Shown: positions 42,936 through 51,908, counted from the stretch's first letter. The stretch is DNA of 64,000 nt from Armatimonadota bacterium (GCA_028871815.1 JAGWMJ010000003.1:186001-250000), one strand, 5' to 3'. The notes: a model not told the origin generated them from the sequence alone. Program-made: numbers and translations.

Positions 42936-44366
42936 CTAATCAAATCGGAACGTGCTCTCTCCAAACTGCAGTGTATCCCCCGGTTTGAGGGATTGGGACT
43001 GCACGCGCACACCATTCACAAAGGTGCCGTTCGAGGACCCGTTGTCGGTCACCATCGCCTGGTACCGGGCGCACTGGATCGTGGCGTGCAGGCGTGAAGT
43101 CAAGCCGTCGGTCGCCAGCGATATACGTGTTTCAGCGCTTCGGCCAACCGAGTTTGGTCCATTGGCAAGCGCAAACGTGACACCCTGGTAGGGACCGGCA
43201 ATGCCCGTGAGCCGGTGCTCGCCGGGAGCGCCTGCCGATGTTGTATCGGGCGCCGCGATCGCCGGCGCAACGGGAGCGCCTACGGTGCAGCCGCAGTTTC
43301 CCCTTGCATCACGCAACAGACCACAGAATGGGCAAGCGCCGGGAGCGGCGCCGGGTGCAACGGCCAAAGCTGGAGCCGACCTCGCCGTGTCGGGTTGGCG
43401 CGTCCCAACACCGGGCAGTCCGGCGCGCTGCCGAAATCTTATGGCGTGCGAGCCAATACGAATCTCGTCACCATCGCGCAGCGGAACGGCGCTGCGGGGT
43501 TCAAGGCGGTTGCCATTCAGCCGCGTGCCGGTTTGTGTTCCGGCATCCACCAGCATGTACTGCTTCCTGTGCACCTGTATCGCCGCGTGCTGGCTGGCCA
43601 CGCTGTTATCACCGAACAGCGGTACCTCGGCGCCTTCATCGCGACCCATTATGTTGAGCGCCCGGTCCAGAATGATGTCCTTGCCCTCGTTCCGTCCAAC
43701 CATCACACGCACCCAACCAGGCTTGAGGATCTCCTCCACCAGGCCGGTAAAGAATCCGGTGCAGGCGCCGACGGCGGTGAGGCCGATAGCGCGGCTGAGG
43801 CCGCCGACATCGTGAACGCCGCTGGCATTTGTGGCCGCAAGCTCCATCTTGCCAAACCATTGTGCGGCAAGGTCGAACACAAAGCCGCCGGCCAGGCCAC
43901 CAACCAGGCCACCGATAAGCCCGTGCCAGGACTTTCGGAATGAGAGCGAGCCAATTCCGACTCCCGCGCCGACCAGTGAGCCGAATGCTGCCCAGCCCAC
44001 CGATCGGGCGAACACCTCCTGGACGAAGCCTGCCATTCCCAGCGCTTCCGGCGCTACCTGTCCGCCAAGCGCCGTGAAGAGCGCATTGCCGATTGAAAAA
44101 CCCAAATAACCCAACGCCATACCGGATGCCGCCGAGATCAGCGCGCCGCGCACCATCAACTTCGGCGAACCATCCACGACGCCATCGACCAGACCCAGAA
44201 ACAGGCCGATGAACCCACCTACGGCCACGATGAAGATCAGACCGTCGCGGGCGCTGAGGTCACCAAGCGGGTGCGCGGAGTAGTTGACGTAATACTCCTG
44301 TACGGCATATCCAACAAAGCCGCCGACGGCGCCGAGCAGCAGGCCCAACAGGATTCGAGATCGCAT
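42936..44366 (-). CDS. Membrane protein with two FHA domains
   Basis: 476 residues. About 1-210 are a glycine-rich membrane region with six to eight helices (ILLGLLLGAVGGFVGYAVQE and repeated GG-rich segments such as LIGGLVGGLAGGFVFDLA). FHA1 follows (NIMGRDEGAEVPLFGD, ASQHAAIQVH, GTQTGTRLNG); then a Pro/Ala linker with a small Cys cluster (CPFCGLLRDARGNCGC) and FHA2 (SVGRSAETRISL, TSRLHATIQ, NGSSNGTFVNG). It may anchor phosphorylated partners at the membrane. The stop overlaps the ribosome-binding site of the vWA gene. Its upstream neighbour is another FHA membrane protein, 12 bases away. Confidence 0.88.
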   Translation of the reverse strand: MRSRILLGLLLGAVGGFVGYAVQEYYVNYSAHPLGDLSARDGLIFIVAVGGFIGLFLGLVDGVVDGSPKLMVRGALISAASGMALGYLGFSIGNALFTALGGQVAPEALGMAGFVQEVFARSVGWAAFGSLVGAGVGIGSLSFRKSWHGLIGGLVGGLAGGFVFDLAAQWFGKMELAATNASGVHDVGGLSRAIGLTAVGACTGFFTGLVEEILKPGWVRVMVGRNEGKDIILDRALNIMGRDEGAEVPLFGDNSVASQHAAIQVHRKQYMLVDAGTQTGTRLNGNRLEPRSAVPLRDGDEIRIGSHAIRFRQRAGLPGVGTRQPDTARSAPALAVAPGAAPGACPFCGLLRDARGNCGCTVGAPVAPAIAAPDTTSAGAPGEHRLTGIAGPYQGVTFALANGPNSVGRSAETRISLATDGLTSRLHATIQCARYQAMVTDNGSSNGTFVNGVRVQSQSLKPGDTLQFGESTFRFD

Positions 44367-44378
44367 ACCTTGGGTCGC

Positions 44379-45647
44379 CTAACCCGCGTCAAACCGGAAG
44401 CGAGTGAGCCCCACATGCAGCTCGTCTCCCGTTTGAATTGGCGACGGCTGATCGGGCGCAATACGGATGCCGTTCACAAAAGTCCCGTTAGCGGAACCCA
44501 GGTCCGTCACAGTCCAGCCTTCAGGTCCACTTCTCAAAACTGCATGCCGCCTTGAAACGTTCCCGTCGGCGCTCAACGCAACCTGATTGGTGATATCCCG
44601 GCCAATAGTCAGACTGGAACCGTTCAACTCGAAGCTGTGACCACCATAAGCGCCGGCGGACCCAAAGATGCGCGGTGTACCGGCTACCACCGCCTGGCCT
44701 GGAGCGGTCAACGGCTCTGCAGTGCCCTCCGTGATCGGCGCCACAGGCACCGGCGCCTGCTTCCCGAACCCAGGCAGCGATGCTGGCGCTTCCACGGGCG
44801 CCGTTTCGATGCCGAGGTGACTCAGCCACGTCTTGGCGTGACCGGTAGTCACCGCCCACCAGGCGCCGTATACGATTCCTCCAACAGAGACCAGCGCCAC
44901 CAGTGTACGCACGAAGGAGAGAAGCTCGTTATTCCCGCCACTCTCGGCCGGGGCCGGGATGCTGGTGTTGGCCACTTTGGCCACAACGTGGGCTCCGGGC
45001 GACAGCGTCTGCACATCGGACCAGGTGACTTCGATCGGCCCCAAAACCTTGGCGGCGGCCGGATGGTCCAGCCCGATTGTCTCGGTCAGGCTGACCGGTG
45101 AGTTCGAGCCATACTCCACGGTCACGGTAACCGGCACATTCAGCGGCACATTCCGGAATCGGGCGATACCGTCGTCGGAAGCTGTGAGCACCGTGCTCTC
45201 ACGGACTTTTGGGCTGGACGTACTCAAGGTTACGCGAGGGCCAGCTACCGGAACACCGCCTTCCTGAACGGAGGCCAATACGGACCGGCACTCCTTGAAC
45301 GCCGACTCCGCTAGAACCACGTTCGCGCCGGCCAACACCTGCATCCGCGCCACATTCCCGCGGGTCACATCGCAAACCTCCAGGTCGGCCGCTTTGTGCG
45401 GCATCGAGAGCACGATATTGCTTGACGAGGAGGCCGGCAGTGGCAGAGAGGCGGGCGCGGTTCCGGCATCCGATGCGCCGCGCACGAACCGGTATGTAAA
45501 CTGTCCGGGTACATCCACCTTGACGTGCAGCGGGTATTTGCCGCCGGCAGAGGCCGCGACCTGGGCACGAACAGGGCCGGGCACGTTGACCAGGATGCCA
45601 GCTACGAAGGCAGCCGCACTCAACTGCATCTTGATGGTTCGGTTCAT
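44379..45647 (-). CDS. Exported-domain FHA membrane protein
   Basis: 422 residues. Signal peptide (LSAAAFVAGILVNVPGPVRA), an extracytoplasmic part of about 240 residues with an Ig-like section (GVPVAGPRVTLSTSSPKVRE), one membrane helix (VRTLVALVSVGGIVYGAWWA), a Pro-rich linker, and a cytoplasmic FHA domain (LTIGRDITNQVALSADGNVS, RRHAVL, DLGSANGTFVNG). This topology links something outside the membrane to phospho-reading inside. The ATG overlaps the stop of the NAD(P)HX repair gene by four bases, which ties the signalling block to the upstream metabolic genes at least transcriptionally. Confidence 0.88.
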   Translation of the reverse strand: MNRTIKMQLSAAAFVAGILVNVPGPVRAQVAASAGGKYPLHVKVDVPGQFTYRFVRGASDAGTAPASLPLPASSSSNIVLSMPHKAADLEVCDVTRGNVARMQVLAGANVVLAESAFKECRSVLASVQEGGVPVAGPRVTLSTSSPKVRESTVLTASDDGIARFRNVPLNVPVTVTVEYGSNSPVSLTETIGLDHPAAAKVLGPIEVTWSDVQTLSPGAHVVAKVANTSIPAPAESGGNNELLSFVRTLVALVSVGGIVYGAWWAVTTGHAKTWLSHLGIETAPVEAPASLPGFGKQAPVPVAPITEGTAEPLTAPGQAVVAGTPRIFGSAGAYGGHSFELNGSSLTIGRDITNQVALSADGNVSRRHAVLRSGPEGWTVTDLGSANGTFVNGIRIAPDQPSPIQTGDELHVGLTRFRFDAG

Positions 45648-47230
45648 AGGCTCGATCTCATTCGCGCGATGGCACAGCCGATAGAAGCCGTGATATCCTC
45701 CGGAGTCATTGACGTTTCACCATACGATTCTGACGCGATATCGCCCGCAAGGCCGTGCAGATAACAGCCCAGGGCCGCTGCGGCCGCCATGCGTGCGTTT
45801 GATGCCTCAGAGCTTCCGCTCATCTCGGCCTGCGCCAGCAGCGCCACGATCATCCCGGTCAATGTGTCGCCCGAACCTCCCCTGGCCATACCAGGGTTCC
45901 CCGTGACGTTCACAGACAGCGATCCTTCCGGCTCCGCGATTATCGTATATCGCCCCTTTAGCAGCACCACGGCGCCGTATTCCCTGGCAAGCTGCGCAGC
46001 GGCGGCAAAACGATCTGCCTCCACAACCGATATCGTGCTGTCCAGCAAGCGCGCAGCCTCGCCGGGATGTGGCGTCAAGAGCGTAGAACCGGCGCGCCGC
46101 GGCAGCGGCGACCGACCTTCGCGGTGCATCTGTGCCAGGCAGTTCAGCCCGTCGGCATCCAACACGATCGAGCCCGACCACTCCGTCAGCAGACGCTCCG
46201 TCACCGCGTTCGCGCCGGGTCCGGTGCCGATGCCGGGGCCGAGCGCCAACACGGCGCTGGGCCGCATTGCACCGAGAACTGCGTCGGCTGCCTCTGCCGC
46301 CAACTGCCCTTCGGCCTCGGCGAGCGGCACCGTAAGCGCGGCCTCGAGCCCAGCAGCGACCACCTGCTGGATGGAACTGGGTGCGAATACGGTCACGAGC
46401 CCCGCGCCGGTCCTTAGCGCCGCGCGCCCCGCCAGACGCGGAGCGCCAATCATCCCCGCGCTCCCGGCAACGATAGCCGCCCGGCCATAATCTCCCTTGT
46501 TTGTGTTGGCGTGCCGGTCAAAGAGGCATTGCTGCGCCCAGGCGAACGCAGGCGCTGCAAACTCGCCTATGTCGAGACTTCGTACCCCAGTCTCCGGAAC
46601 GAGCCGGTCCCAGCAAATACCGATCGGATCAACCAGCACGCGGCCGGCGTGGTCGGCCCCGGGAAAGAGAAACATGCACCGCTTCTTGAATGCAAAGGTA
46701 ATCGTAGTGTCAGCACTCACAGCGGCGCCCGGGGTGTATCCGGTATCACACTCCACACCGGATGGAATATCGACCGACAGAATGGGACAATCCAAAGCCG
46801 TGACGCAACGGATCGCGTGGGCGATCTCGTCCCGCGGCGCGCCTACCGCTCCCGTGCCGAGGAGCGCGTCCACAGCGAGATCGCACCGAGAGAGCTCAGC
46901 GCCGGCGCATACTTGAACGCCGCAGGCATGCGCCGCCTGGTACTGCCGCGCGGCGTCGCCGCGCGGTCGACCAACGTCCGCAGCAAGCACTATCCGAACC
47001 CCGAACCCGGCGGCCGCAAGATGCCGCGCAGCCGCAAGGCCATCGCCCCCATTATTGCCTGGTCCGCAGAATACGGCGATTTGTTGACCGCGCTTGACGG
47101 AGACCATGTCGCGTGCAGCGCGCGCAACAGCAGCACCGGCGTTCTCCATCAGGATCGCGCTGCTCATGCCCTGTAGTTGCGCAGCCGCCGCGTCGGCATC
47201 GCGCATCTGCTGCGCCGTAGCGACCTTCAC
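45644..47230 (-). CDS. nnr: Bifunctional NAD(P)HX epimerase/dehydratase
   Basis: About 528 residues from GTG 47230, which overlaps the upstream stop as GTGA; a longer frame to 47743 lies inside the reductase gene and is rejected. The N-terminal YjeF epimerase domain has FCGPGNNGGDGLAAARHL and VDALLGTG; the C-terminal ribokinase-like dehydratase domain has ALGPGIGTGPGAN, LTPHPGEAARLL and NPGMARGGSGDTLTGM. Together they repair hydrated NADH and NADPH using ATP or ADP. It is the usual bacterial fusion and length. Confidence 0.95.
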   Translation of the reverse strand: MKVATAQQMRDADAAAAQLQGMSSAILMENAGAAVARAARDMVSVKRGQQIAVFCGPGNNGGDGLAAARHLAAAGFGVRIVLAADVGRPRGDAARQYQAAHACGVQVCAGAELSRCDLAVDALLGTGAVGAPRDEIAHAIRCVTALDCPILSVDIPSGVECDTGYTPGAAVSADTTITFAFKKRCMFLFPGADHAGRVLVDPIGICWDRLVPETGVRSLDIGEFAAPAFAWAQQCLFDRHANTNKGDYGRAAIVAGSAGMIGAPRLAGRAALRTGAGLVTVFAPSSIQQVVAAGLEAALTVPLAEAEGQLAAEAADAVLGAMRPSAVLALGPGIGTGPGANAVTERLLTEWSGSIVLDADGLNCLAQMHREGRSPLPRRAGSTLLTPHPGEAARLLDSTISVVEADRFAAAAQLAREYGAVVLLKGRYTIIAEPEGSLSVNVTGNPGMARGGSGDTLTGMIVALLAQAEMSGSSEASNARMAAAAALGCYLHGLAGDIASESYGETSMTPEDITASIGCAIARMRSSL

Positions 47231-47973
47231 AGTGAGGTAACTCCACCAATGCGATAGCGCAGGTACAGTTCGCTGCCATCCGCATACACAGACAGCAGGT
47301 CGAGCGACACTACCCGCCCGGGTGGCAGGCCGGCGCCAGCCATAATCGAAGGAATGCCGGAACCTCCCTTGAGTTTGGGCGAGATCGTCAAGAACAGTTC
47401 GTCTGCCAGCCCAGCCATAATCAGCGCGCTGTTCAGGGTTGGGCCGCCCTCGCACAGCAATAAGCGGCGGCCATATGTCTGGCGGAGTATACCGAGTAGT
47501 TGGGTGAGATCCACCTCCCCGGAGCCAACCTCCAGGACATCTGCACCATTGCCGACGCACTGCCGTACCGCGGCAGCCGCCTCCTCGGGCGCAGCCACCA
47601 ACGCCAGCGCGGATCGCCGCGTGAAGAAGGGGTTGCCGGCCGGCAGGTTTGCTGATCGCGTCACGGTAACGCGCAGCAGCTCCGGCGGATAGAGAACGGG
47701 ACCGGCGCGCAGCGTGGAGGCGCCCACCAGCACCGCATCGCACTGCCGTTGGAGGCGCCGAAACAAAAGCTGGTCGGTGGGCCCACCAACGCCCTTCGCG
47801 GTTCCACCGGGCTCGCCAATAACGATCTTGCCGTCCACTGTGGCGGCCATGTTGATGAAAACCGCCGGACGACCTTTTGCCGGCTCACCAAAATCCAGTG
47901 CCTCATAGAGTGCGTCCGGCGAGCCGGCCGGCCGGGTAACGTCGAGCAGGCGTGCGATACTCACGGCGCGCAC
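47227..47973 (-). CDS. RibD C-terminal-like (DHFR-fold) reductase
   Basis: 248 residues of the family that reduces the ribosyl group of the pyrimidine intermediate in riboflavin synthesis. Motifs: VFINMAATVDGKIVIG (substrate strand), AVLVGASTLRAGPVLYPPEL, and LLCEGGPTLNSALIMAGLAD, the NADPH-binding Gly-rich element. The deaminase domain of full RibD is absent, so it is either a stand-alone reductase or a relative with another substrate. It overlaps the NAD(P)HX repair gene. Confidence 0.82.
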   Translation of the reverse strand: MRAVSIARLLDVTRPAGSPDALYEALDFGEPAKGRPAVFINMAATVDGKIVIGEPGGTAKGVGGPTDQLLFRRLQRQCDAVLVGASTLRAGPVLYPPELLRVTVTRSANLPAGNPFFTRRSALALVAAPEEAAAAVRQCVGNGADVLEVGSGEVDLTQLLGILRQTYGRRLLLCEGGPTLNSALIMAGLADELFLTISPKLKGGSGIPSIMAGAGLPPGRVVSLDLLSVYADGSELYLRYRIGGVTSL

Positions 47974-47997
47974 CGTAGTGCAATTGGCGCAAACGGC

Positions 47998-48954
47998 CTA
48001 TGCAGAGGCGAGCGCGTGACTTCGCGAAGCCTGCAGCTGGCCGGCCGACCCCAGGTATTCGTTGCGGCTGGCGATGAACTTTGCATATTCGCCCATGAAT
48101 ATCTTTCCCGGATCTCGCAGGTCGAAGCCGGCGGGCTTATCGCGGAAATACTCGCGATGAACGCGCGTCCACACCAGCCGGCCATCTGTATCGATATTCA
48201 CCTTACAAACACCGAGCTTGGCGGCAGGCAGGTACTGGTTTGGATCAACACCCCGCGAGCCATGGATCGCCCCGCCGGCTGCGTTGATGCGATCCACTTC
48301 CTCCTGAGGCACGGAACTGGAGCCGTGCATCACCAGCGGCACGCCGGGCAGCCTCTGCTGGATCGCCCGAACGCGGTCAAAGTGGATGGCCTGGCTGCCG
48401 CTGAACTTGTATGCGCCGTGGCTGGTGCCGATCGCGCAGGCCAGTGAGTCGCAGCCGGTCAGCTTTACGAACTCCTCGGCCTCGGCGGGATCGGTAAGCA
48501 GCGAGTTCTTCTCGTCCACGTGGATATCTTCTTCCACGCCACCCAGCATACCGAGTTCCGCCTCCACCGATATGCCTCGCGCATGCGCCGCCTCAACCAC
48601 GCGCCGGGTTATGGCCACGTTCTCGGCAAACTCCTCGTGAGAGGCATCAATCATCACCGACGAATAGAAGCCGCTGGCGATGCAATCCATGGCGCTTGCC
48701 TCATCACCGTGATCGAGGTGTACGGCGAAGAGTGCATCCGGCCAGATCACCTCCGACGTGCGTATGATCGACTCAAGCAGCATCTTGTTGGTGTACGAGC
48801 GCGCACCGCGGGATATCTGTATGATGAACGGAGCCTGCGATTGGATGGCGCCCTCGAAAAGACCGACGGTCTGCTCCAGATTGTTGATATTGTAGGCGCC
48901 TAGAGCATAGTTGCCATACGCGTGTTCAAATAGCGTATGGGTGGGAACAATCAC
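47998..48954 (-). CDS. fba: Class II fructose-bisphosphate aldolase
   Basis: About 318 residues. The start is GTG 48954 because AAGGAG lies five bases upstream and the family N-terminus (VPTHTLFEHAYGNYALGAYN) follows at once; a longer ATG frame to 49041 is rejected. Zinc and phosphate motifs: AVHLDHGDE, SVMIDASHEEFAENV, SVEAELGMLGGVEED, ACAIGTSHGAYKF and VMHGSSSVPQEEV. Zn-dependent cleavage of fructose 1,6-bisphosphate, or a tagatose/ketose analogue, in glycolysis. It lies between the sulfur-transfer genes and the reductase gene, all on the same strand. Confidence 0.93.
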   Translation of the reverse strand: MIVPTHTLFEHAYGNYALGAYNINNLEQTVGLFEGAIQSQAPFIIQISRGARSYTNKMLLESIIRTSEVIWPDALFAVHLDHGDEASAMDCIASGFYSSVMIDASHEEFAENVAITRRVVEAAHARGISVEAELGMLGGVEEDIHVDEKNSLLTDPAEAEEFVKLTGCDSLACAIGTSHGAYKFSGSQAIHFDRVRAIQQRLPGVPLVMHGSSSVPQEEVDRINAAGGAIHGSRGVDPNQYLPAAKLGVCKVNIDTDGRLVWTRVHREYFRDKPAGFDLRDPGKIFMGEYAKFIASRNEYLGSAGQLQASRSHALASA

Positions 48955-49081
48955 GATATTCTCCTTACAGAGCCGAAGCCGGAGCGGTGCAACCGACCGG
49001 AATGCGGCGGACAAGCGCGCGAACAAAACCTTCGCGCGCACAACATTATAGCCGATGGCGTGCGGTGCGAACGCCCGCAGG

Positions 49082-50347
49082 TCAGTACTGCGGCACGGAG
49101 GGATCGATCTCTTCGCTCCAGGCGAGGATGCCGCCCCTGAGGTTTTTGAGCCGCTCGAAGCCGAGCGCTTTCAGGCGGAACAGTGCGTCGGCGCTGCGCT
49201 TTCCGGAGCGACACTGAAGGATGATCTCGGCGTTCCTGTCCAACTCACCGGCGCGTTCCTCAATCTCGCCCAGTGGTATCAGGATGGAGCCTGGAATACT
49301 GGCAATCTCTACCTCATACGGTTCGCGTACGTCCACAAGCGTGAACGGCTCATTTCGATCCATTTTCGCCTTCAGCTCGGTTACCGAGATCTCCTCCGCC
49401 ACGTCGGTTTCCAACGCAGGTGACTCCTCTCCACGGATTCCACAGAACGCTTCGTAGTCGATCAATTCGGTGATGCTGGCATTGTCACCGCAGATCGGGC
49501 AAGCCGGATCCTTTCGGAGTCTCAACGTTCGAAACTCCATGGCCAGCGCCTGAAACAGCAACAGGCGACCGATCATCGGCTCACCCATGCCGACTATGAG
49601 TTTGATGGCTTCATTCGCCTGCAGGCATCCCACGATACCTGGAAGCACGCCCAGCACCCCACCCTCCGCGCAAGACGGCACCATCCCAGGTGGCGGCGGT
49701 TCTGCGTAGAGGCATCGGTAACATGGCCCACGCGATGCCCAGAATACCGACACCTGGCCCTCGAAACGAAAGATGGAGCCGTAGACGTTTGGTTTATCCA
49801 GCAGGACACAGACATCATTGGTCAAATAGCGCGTAGCGAAGTTATCCGTGCCATCCACGACGATATCGTAGTCGCTGACAATTGCCATCGCGTTGGCAGA
49901 CTCAAACCGTGCATTGTGGTGCACGACGCGCACATTTGGGTTTATTCTATGGAGCGCATCGGCGGCGGATGCCAGCTTCGACCGACCAATGTCTTCGGTA
50001 GAGTGTAGAATCTGGCGCTGCAGGTTGGTAAGATCGACCACGTCGAAGTCGACAATGCCTATTGTCCCAACTCCCGCGGCGGCAAGGTACAGCGCAACGG
50101 GCGATCCGAGGCCACCCGCGCCGATACACAGTACGCGCGCAGCTTTCAGCTTTCGTTGCCCGGCGATCGTTACCTCGGGCAGGATGAGATGCCGACTGTA
50201 GCGAAGCAGCTCCTCCTGGGAGAACGAAACCGATGCAGCTCTCTCGGGTGAGATCACCGGTGGTGAATCGGAGAGTTCTTCGGCTCTCAAGTCGGCCGGT
50301 TCCGCGTTCGGTCCGGCGCCTGCGGTAAGTGTTGCGGTCTTCGGCAT
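49082..50347 (-). CDS. MoeZ-like adenylyltransferase with rhodanese domain
   Basis: About 421 residues. The ThiF/MoeB domain has CIGAGGLGSPVALYLAAAG, DFDVVDLTNLQRQ and VVDGTDNFATRYL, and two zinc Cys pairs (PCYRCLY and PACPICG). The C-terminal rhodanese domain ends in the active-site loop LQCRSGKRSA. Such proteins adenylate the C-terminal Gly-Gly of ThiS/MoaD/CysO carriers and sulfurate them. ATG 50347 lies one base after the stop of the JAMM gene with GAGGG upstream. With the JAMM peptidase and cysM it forms the set used for protein-thiocarboxylate cysteine synthesis, but the carrier gene itself is not here. Confidence 0.92.
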   Translation of the reverse strand: MPKTATLTAGAGPNAEPADLRAEELSDSPPVISPERAASVSFSQEELLRYSRHLILPEVTIAGQRKLKAARVLCIGAGGLGSPVALYLAAAGVGTIGIVDFDVVDLTNLQRQILHSTEDIGRSKLASAADALHRINPNVRVVHHNARFESANAMAIVSDYDIVVDGTDNFATRYLTNDVCVLLDKPNVYGSIFRFEGQVSVFWASRGPCYRCLYAEPPPPGMVPSCAEGGVLGVLPGIVGCLQANEAIKLIVGMGEPMIGRLLLFQALAMEFRTLRLRKDPACPICGDNASITELIDYEAFCGIRGEESPALETDVAEEISVTELKAKMDRNEPFTLVDVREPYEVEIASIPGSILIPLGEIEERAGELDRNAEIILQCRSGKRSADALFRLKALGFERLKNLRGGILAWSEEIDPSVPQY

Positions 50348-50348
50348 C

Positions 50349-50798
50349 TTATCCCTCACCCGGATCCGGGTTCTGCGGCGGGCTGCCGCTTACAATGGCT
50401 TCCTCCACAAACTGTCCGGCGTCGTCCAGCTTCCAGGCCGACAGCTTCTCACTCGCTCCGCGCGCCACGGCCACAATCGCGTAGGTGTACCATGGCGCCG
50501 CGTGTACGCGGTCGTACTCCGACGGCTGGGAAGGATGGTCGGGATGGGAGTGGTAGAACCCTATTATGGACCATGCCGCCTGAACTTCTTCCTCCAGCAA
50601 CGCACGCAACTGCTCCGGGTCGACCAGGTATCGCCGAGCGTGGCCGTCTTCGTGCACGTTGCGGAGCCGGCGCGTATCGCTCACCCGATCTCCGGTGGGC
50701 AGGCTTTTGCCCAACAAGGCGCCACAGCACTCGTTGGGGTACTCGGTCTCCGCGTGCTGGCGGATCGCCGCCTCCATCTCGGTGGGCACAACCAGCAT
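50349..50798 (-). CDS. JAMM/M67 metallopeptidase (Mec-like)
   Basis: 149 residues. The JAMM zinc site is complete: Glu in YPNECCGALLG, then HSHPDHPSQPSEYD with both His, Ser and Asp. The mycobacterial homologue Mec releases cysteine from the C-terminus of the sulfur carrier CysO, and here too the gene sits between cysM and a MoeZ-like gene. It starts five bases after the cysM stop. A general isopeptidase role cannot be excluded. Confidence 0.92.
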   Translation of the reverse strand: MLVVPTEMEAAIRQHAETEYPNECCGALLGKSLPTGDRVSDTRRLRNVHEDGHARRYLVDPEQLRALLEEEVQAAWSIIGFYHSHPDHPSQPSEYDRVHAAPWYTYAIVAVARGASEKLSAWKLDDAGQFVEEAIVSGSPPQNPDPGEG

Positions 50799-50803
50799 AA
50801 CGG

Positions 50804-51799
50804 CTACTCCTCCTGCCAGAAGCGGTCGGAAAGGTACCGCGCCCCGCCGTCAGCCAGCACGGTCACGACTACGCCGGCTCGCAGCTCCAGCGCCAGCTGC
50901 ACGGCAGCGGCCAGATTGGCGCCGCCGGAGGGACCGACCAGGACGCCTTCGGTGTGAGCCAGGCGGCGCGCCATCGAGCGCGCCTCCTCGGTTGAGACGG
51001 ACCGCTCCTGCGTTACCAGAGTTGGGTCATAGATACCCGGAACGATCGATGACGGCAGGTGCTTTATACCTTCCAGGCCATGGAGCGGCGAATCGGGCTG
51101 CACGGCCACAAGCTCGATCGCCGGATTCAGCTCACGCAGGCGCCGCCCCGTACCCGTAAAGGTACCCGTGGTACCCAGACCGGCAACAAAGTGCGTGATC
51201 CGCCCGGCGGTTTGTCGCCAGATCTCAGGAGCCGTGGTGCGGTAGTGCGCTTGCCAGTTCGCCGGATTGTTGTACTGATCCGGATAGAAGTACCGGTCCG
51301 GATCCGAGGTCGCCATCGCCCGGGCCCGCAGCATGGCGCCATCCGTTCCCTCTCCGGGATCCGTAAGGATCACCTCGGCGCCATATGCGCGCAGCAGGCT
51401 CTTGCGTTCCTCGTTCGCATTCGCCGGCAGACACATCGTGACCCGGTAGCCGCGCGCAGCCCCAATCAGGGCATATGCGATGCCGGTATTGCCCGATGTT
51501 GCATCCAGAATAGTCTTGCCTGGCGTCAGTTCGCCATCACGCTCGCCCTGGAGAATAATGCTCCAGGCTGCGCGATCTTTGATGGAACCGCCGGGGTTGA
51601 ACCACTCAGCCTTGGCGTATACGGCCGCCTGGCAGTCCGGCGGCAGAAGCGACTGAAACCGGAGCAGCGGCGTGTTGCCGATCAGGGCGGTGATCGGCGC
51701 CCCGAGCTCCATCGGTTCGGACGGCATGCGCTCGCAACGGATGCCGTGGCTCGTAGTCGTGTTTGTGGTGGGCCGATGCAATGTTTGGGCAGCTGCCAT
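50804..51799 (-). CDS. cysM: Cysteine synthase (CysM-like)
   Basis: About 331 residues. The PLP Lys is in FNPGGSIKDRAAW (about K74). Further landmarks: ATSGNTGIAYALIG, GLGTTGTFTGTGRRLREL for cofactor phosphate, and VGPSGGANLAAA. It is a beta-replacement enzyme; the operon partners favour thiocarboxylated carrier protein as sulfur donor on O-phosphoserine or O-acetylserine. ATG 51799 has GAGG five bases upstream; ATG 51727 would fit some relatives but has no site. A perfect inverted repeat lies 22 bases upstream. Confidence 0.93.
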   Translation of the reverse strand: MAAAQTLHRPTTNTTTSHGIRCERMPSEPMELGAPITALIGNTPLLRFQSLLPPDCQAAVYAKAEWFNPGGSIKDRAAWSIILQGERDGELTPGKTILDATSGNTGIAYALIGAARGYRVTMCLPANANEERKSLLRAYGAEVILTDPGEGTDGAMLRARAMATSDPDRYFYPDQYNNPANWQAHYRTTAPEIWRQTAGRITHFVAGLGTTGTFTGTGRRLRELNPAIELVAVQPDSPLHGLEGIKHLPSSIVPGIYDPTLVTQERSVSTEEARSMARRLAHTEGVLVGPSGGANLAAAVQLALELRAGVVVTVLADGGARYLSDRFWQEE

Positions 51800-51820
51800 A
51801 GGGCCTCGCTCTGCAATTCT

Positions 51821-51842
51821 GACTAATATTATGACATTAGTC
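51821..51842. promoter_or_regulatory. Inverted repeat operator upstream of cysM
   Basis: GACTAAT (51821-51827) and ATTAGTC (51836-51842) form a perfect 7-bp inverted repeat with an 8-base spacer, overlapping the likely minus-strand -10 (CATAAT). The size and position suit a dimeric repressor such as an Rrf2-family (CymR/IscR-like) regulator of sulfur metabolism; the regulator is not in the window. Confidence 0.5.
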
Positions 51843-51908
51843 TGGTTTATTACGGAACAGGCCGAAGCGGAGTTCCGTGATCGTCGGCTCCGCACCGATC
51901 ATGTCATC

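Noticed and set aside
47231-47743. N-terminal extension of the NAD(P)HX repair enzyme
   Set aside because: It overlaps the RibD-like gene in another frame and reads as random; the GTGA overlap at 47230 is the natural start.
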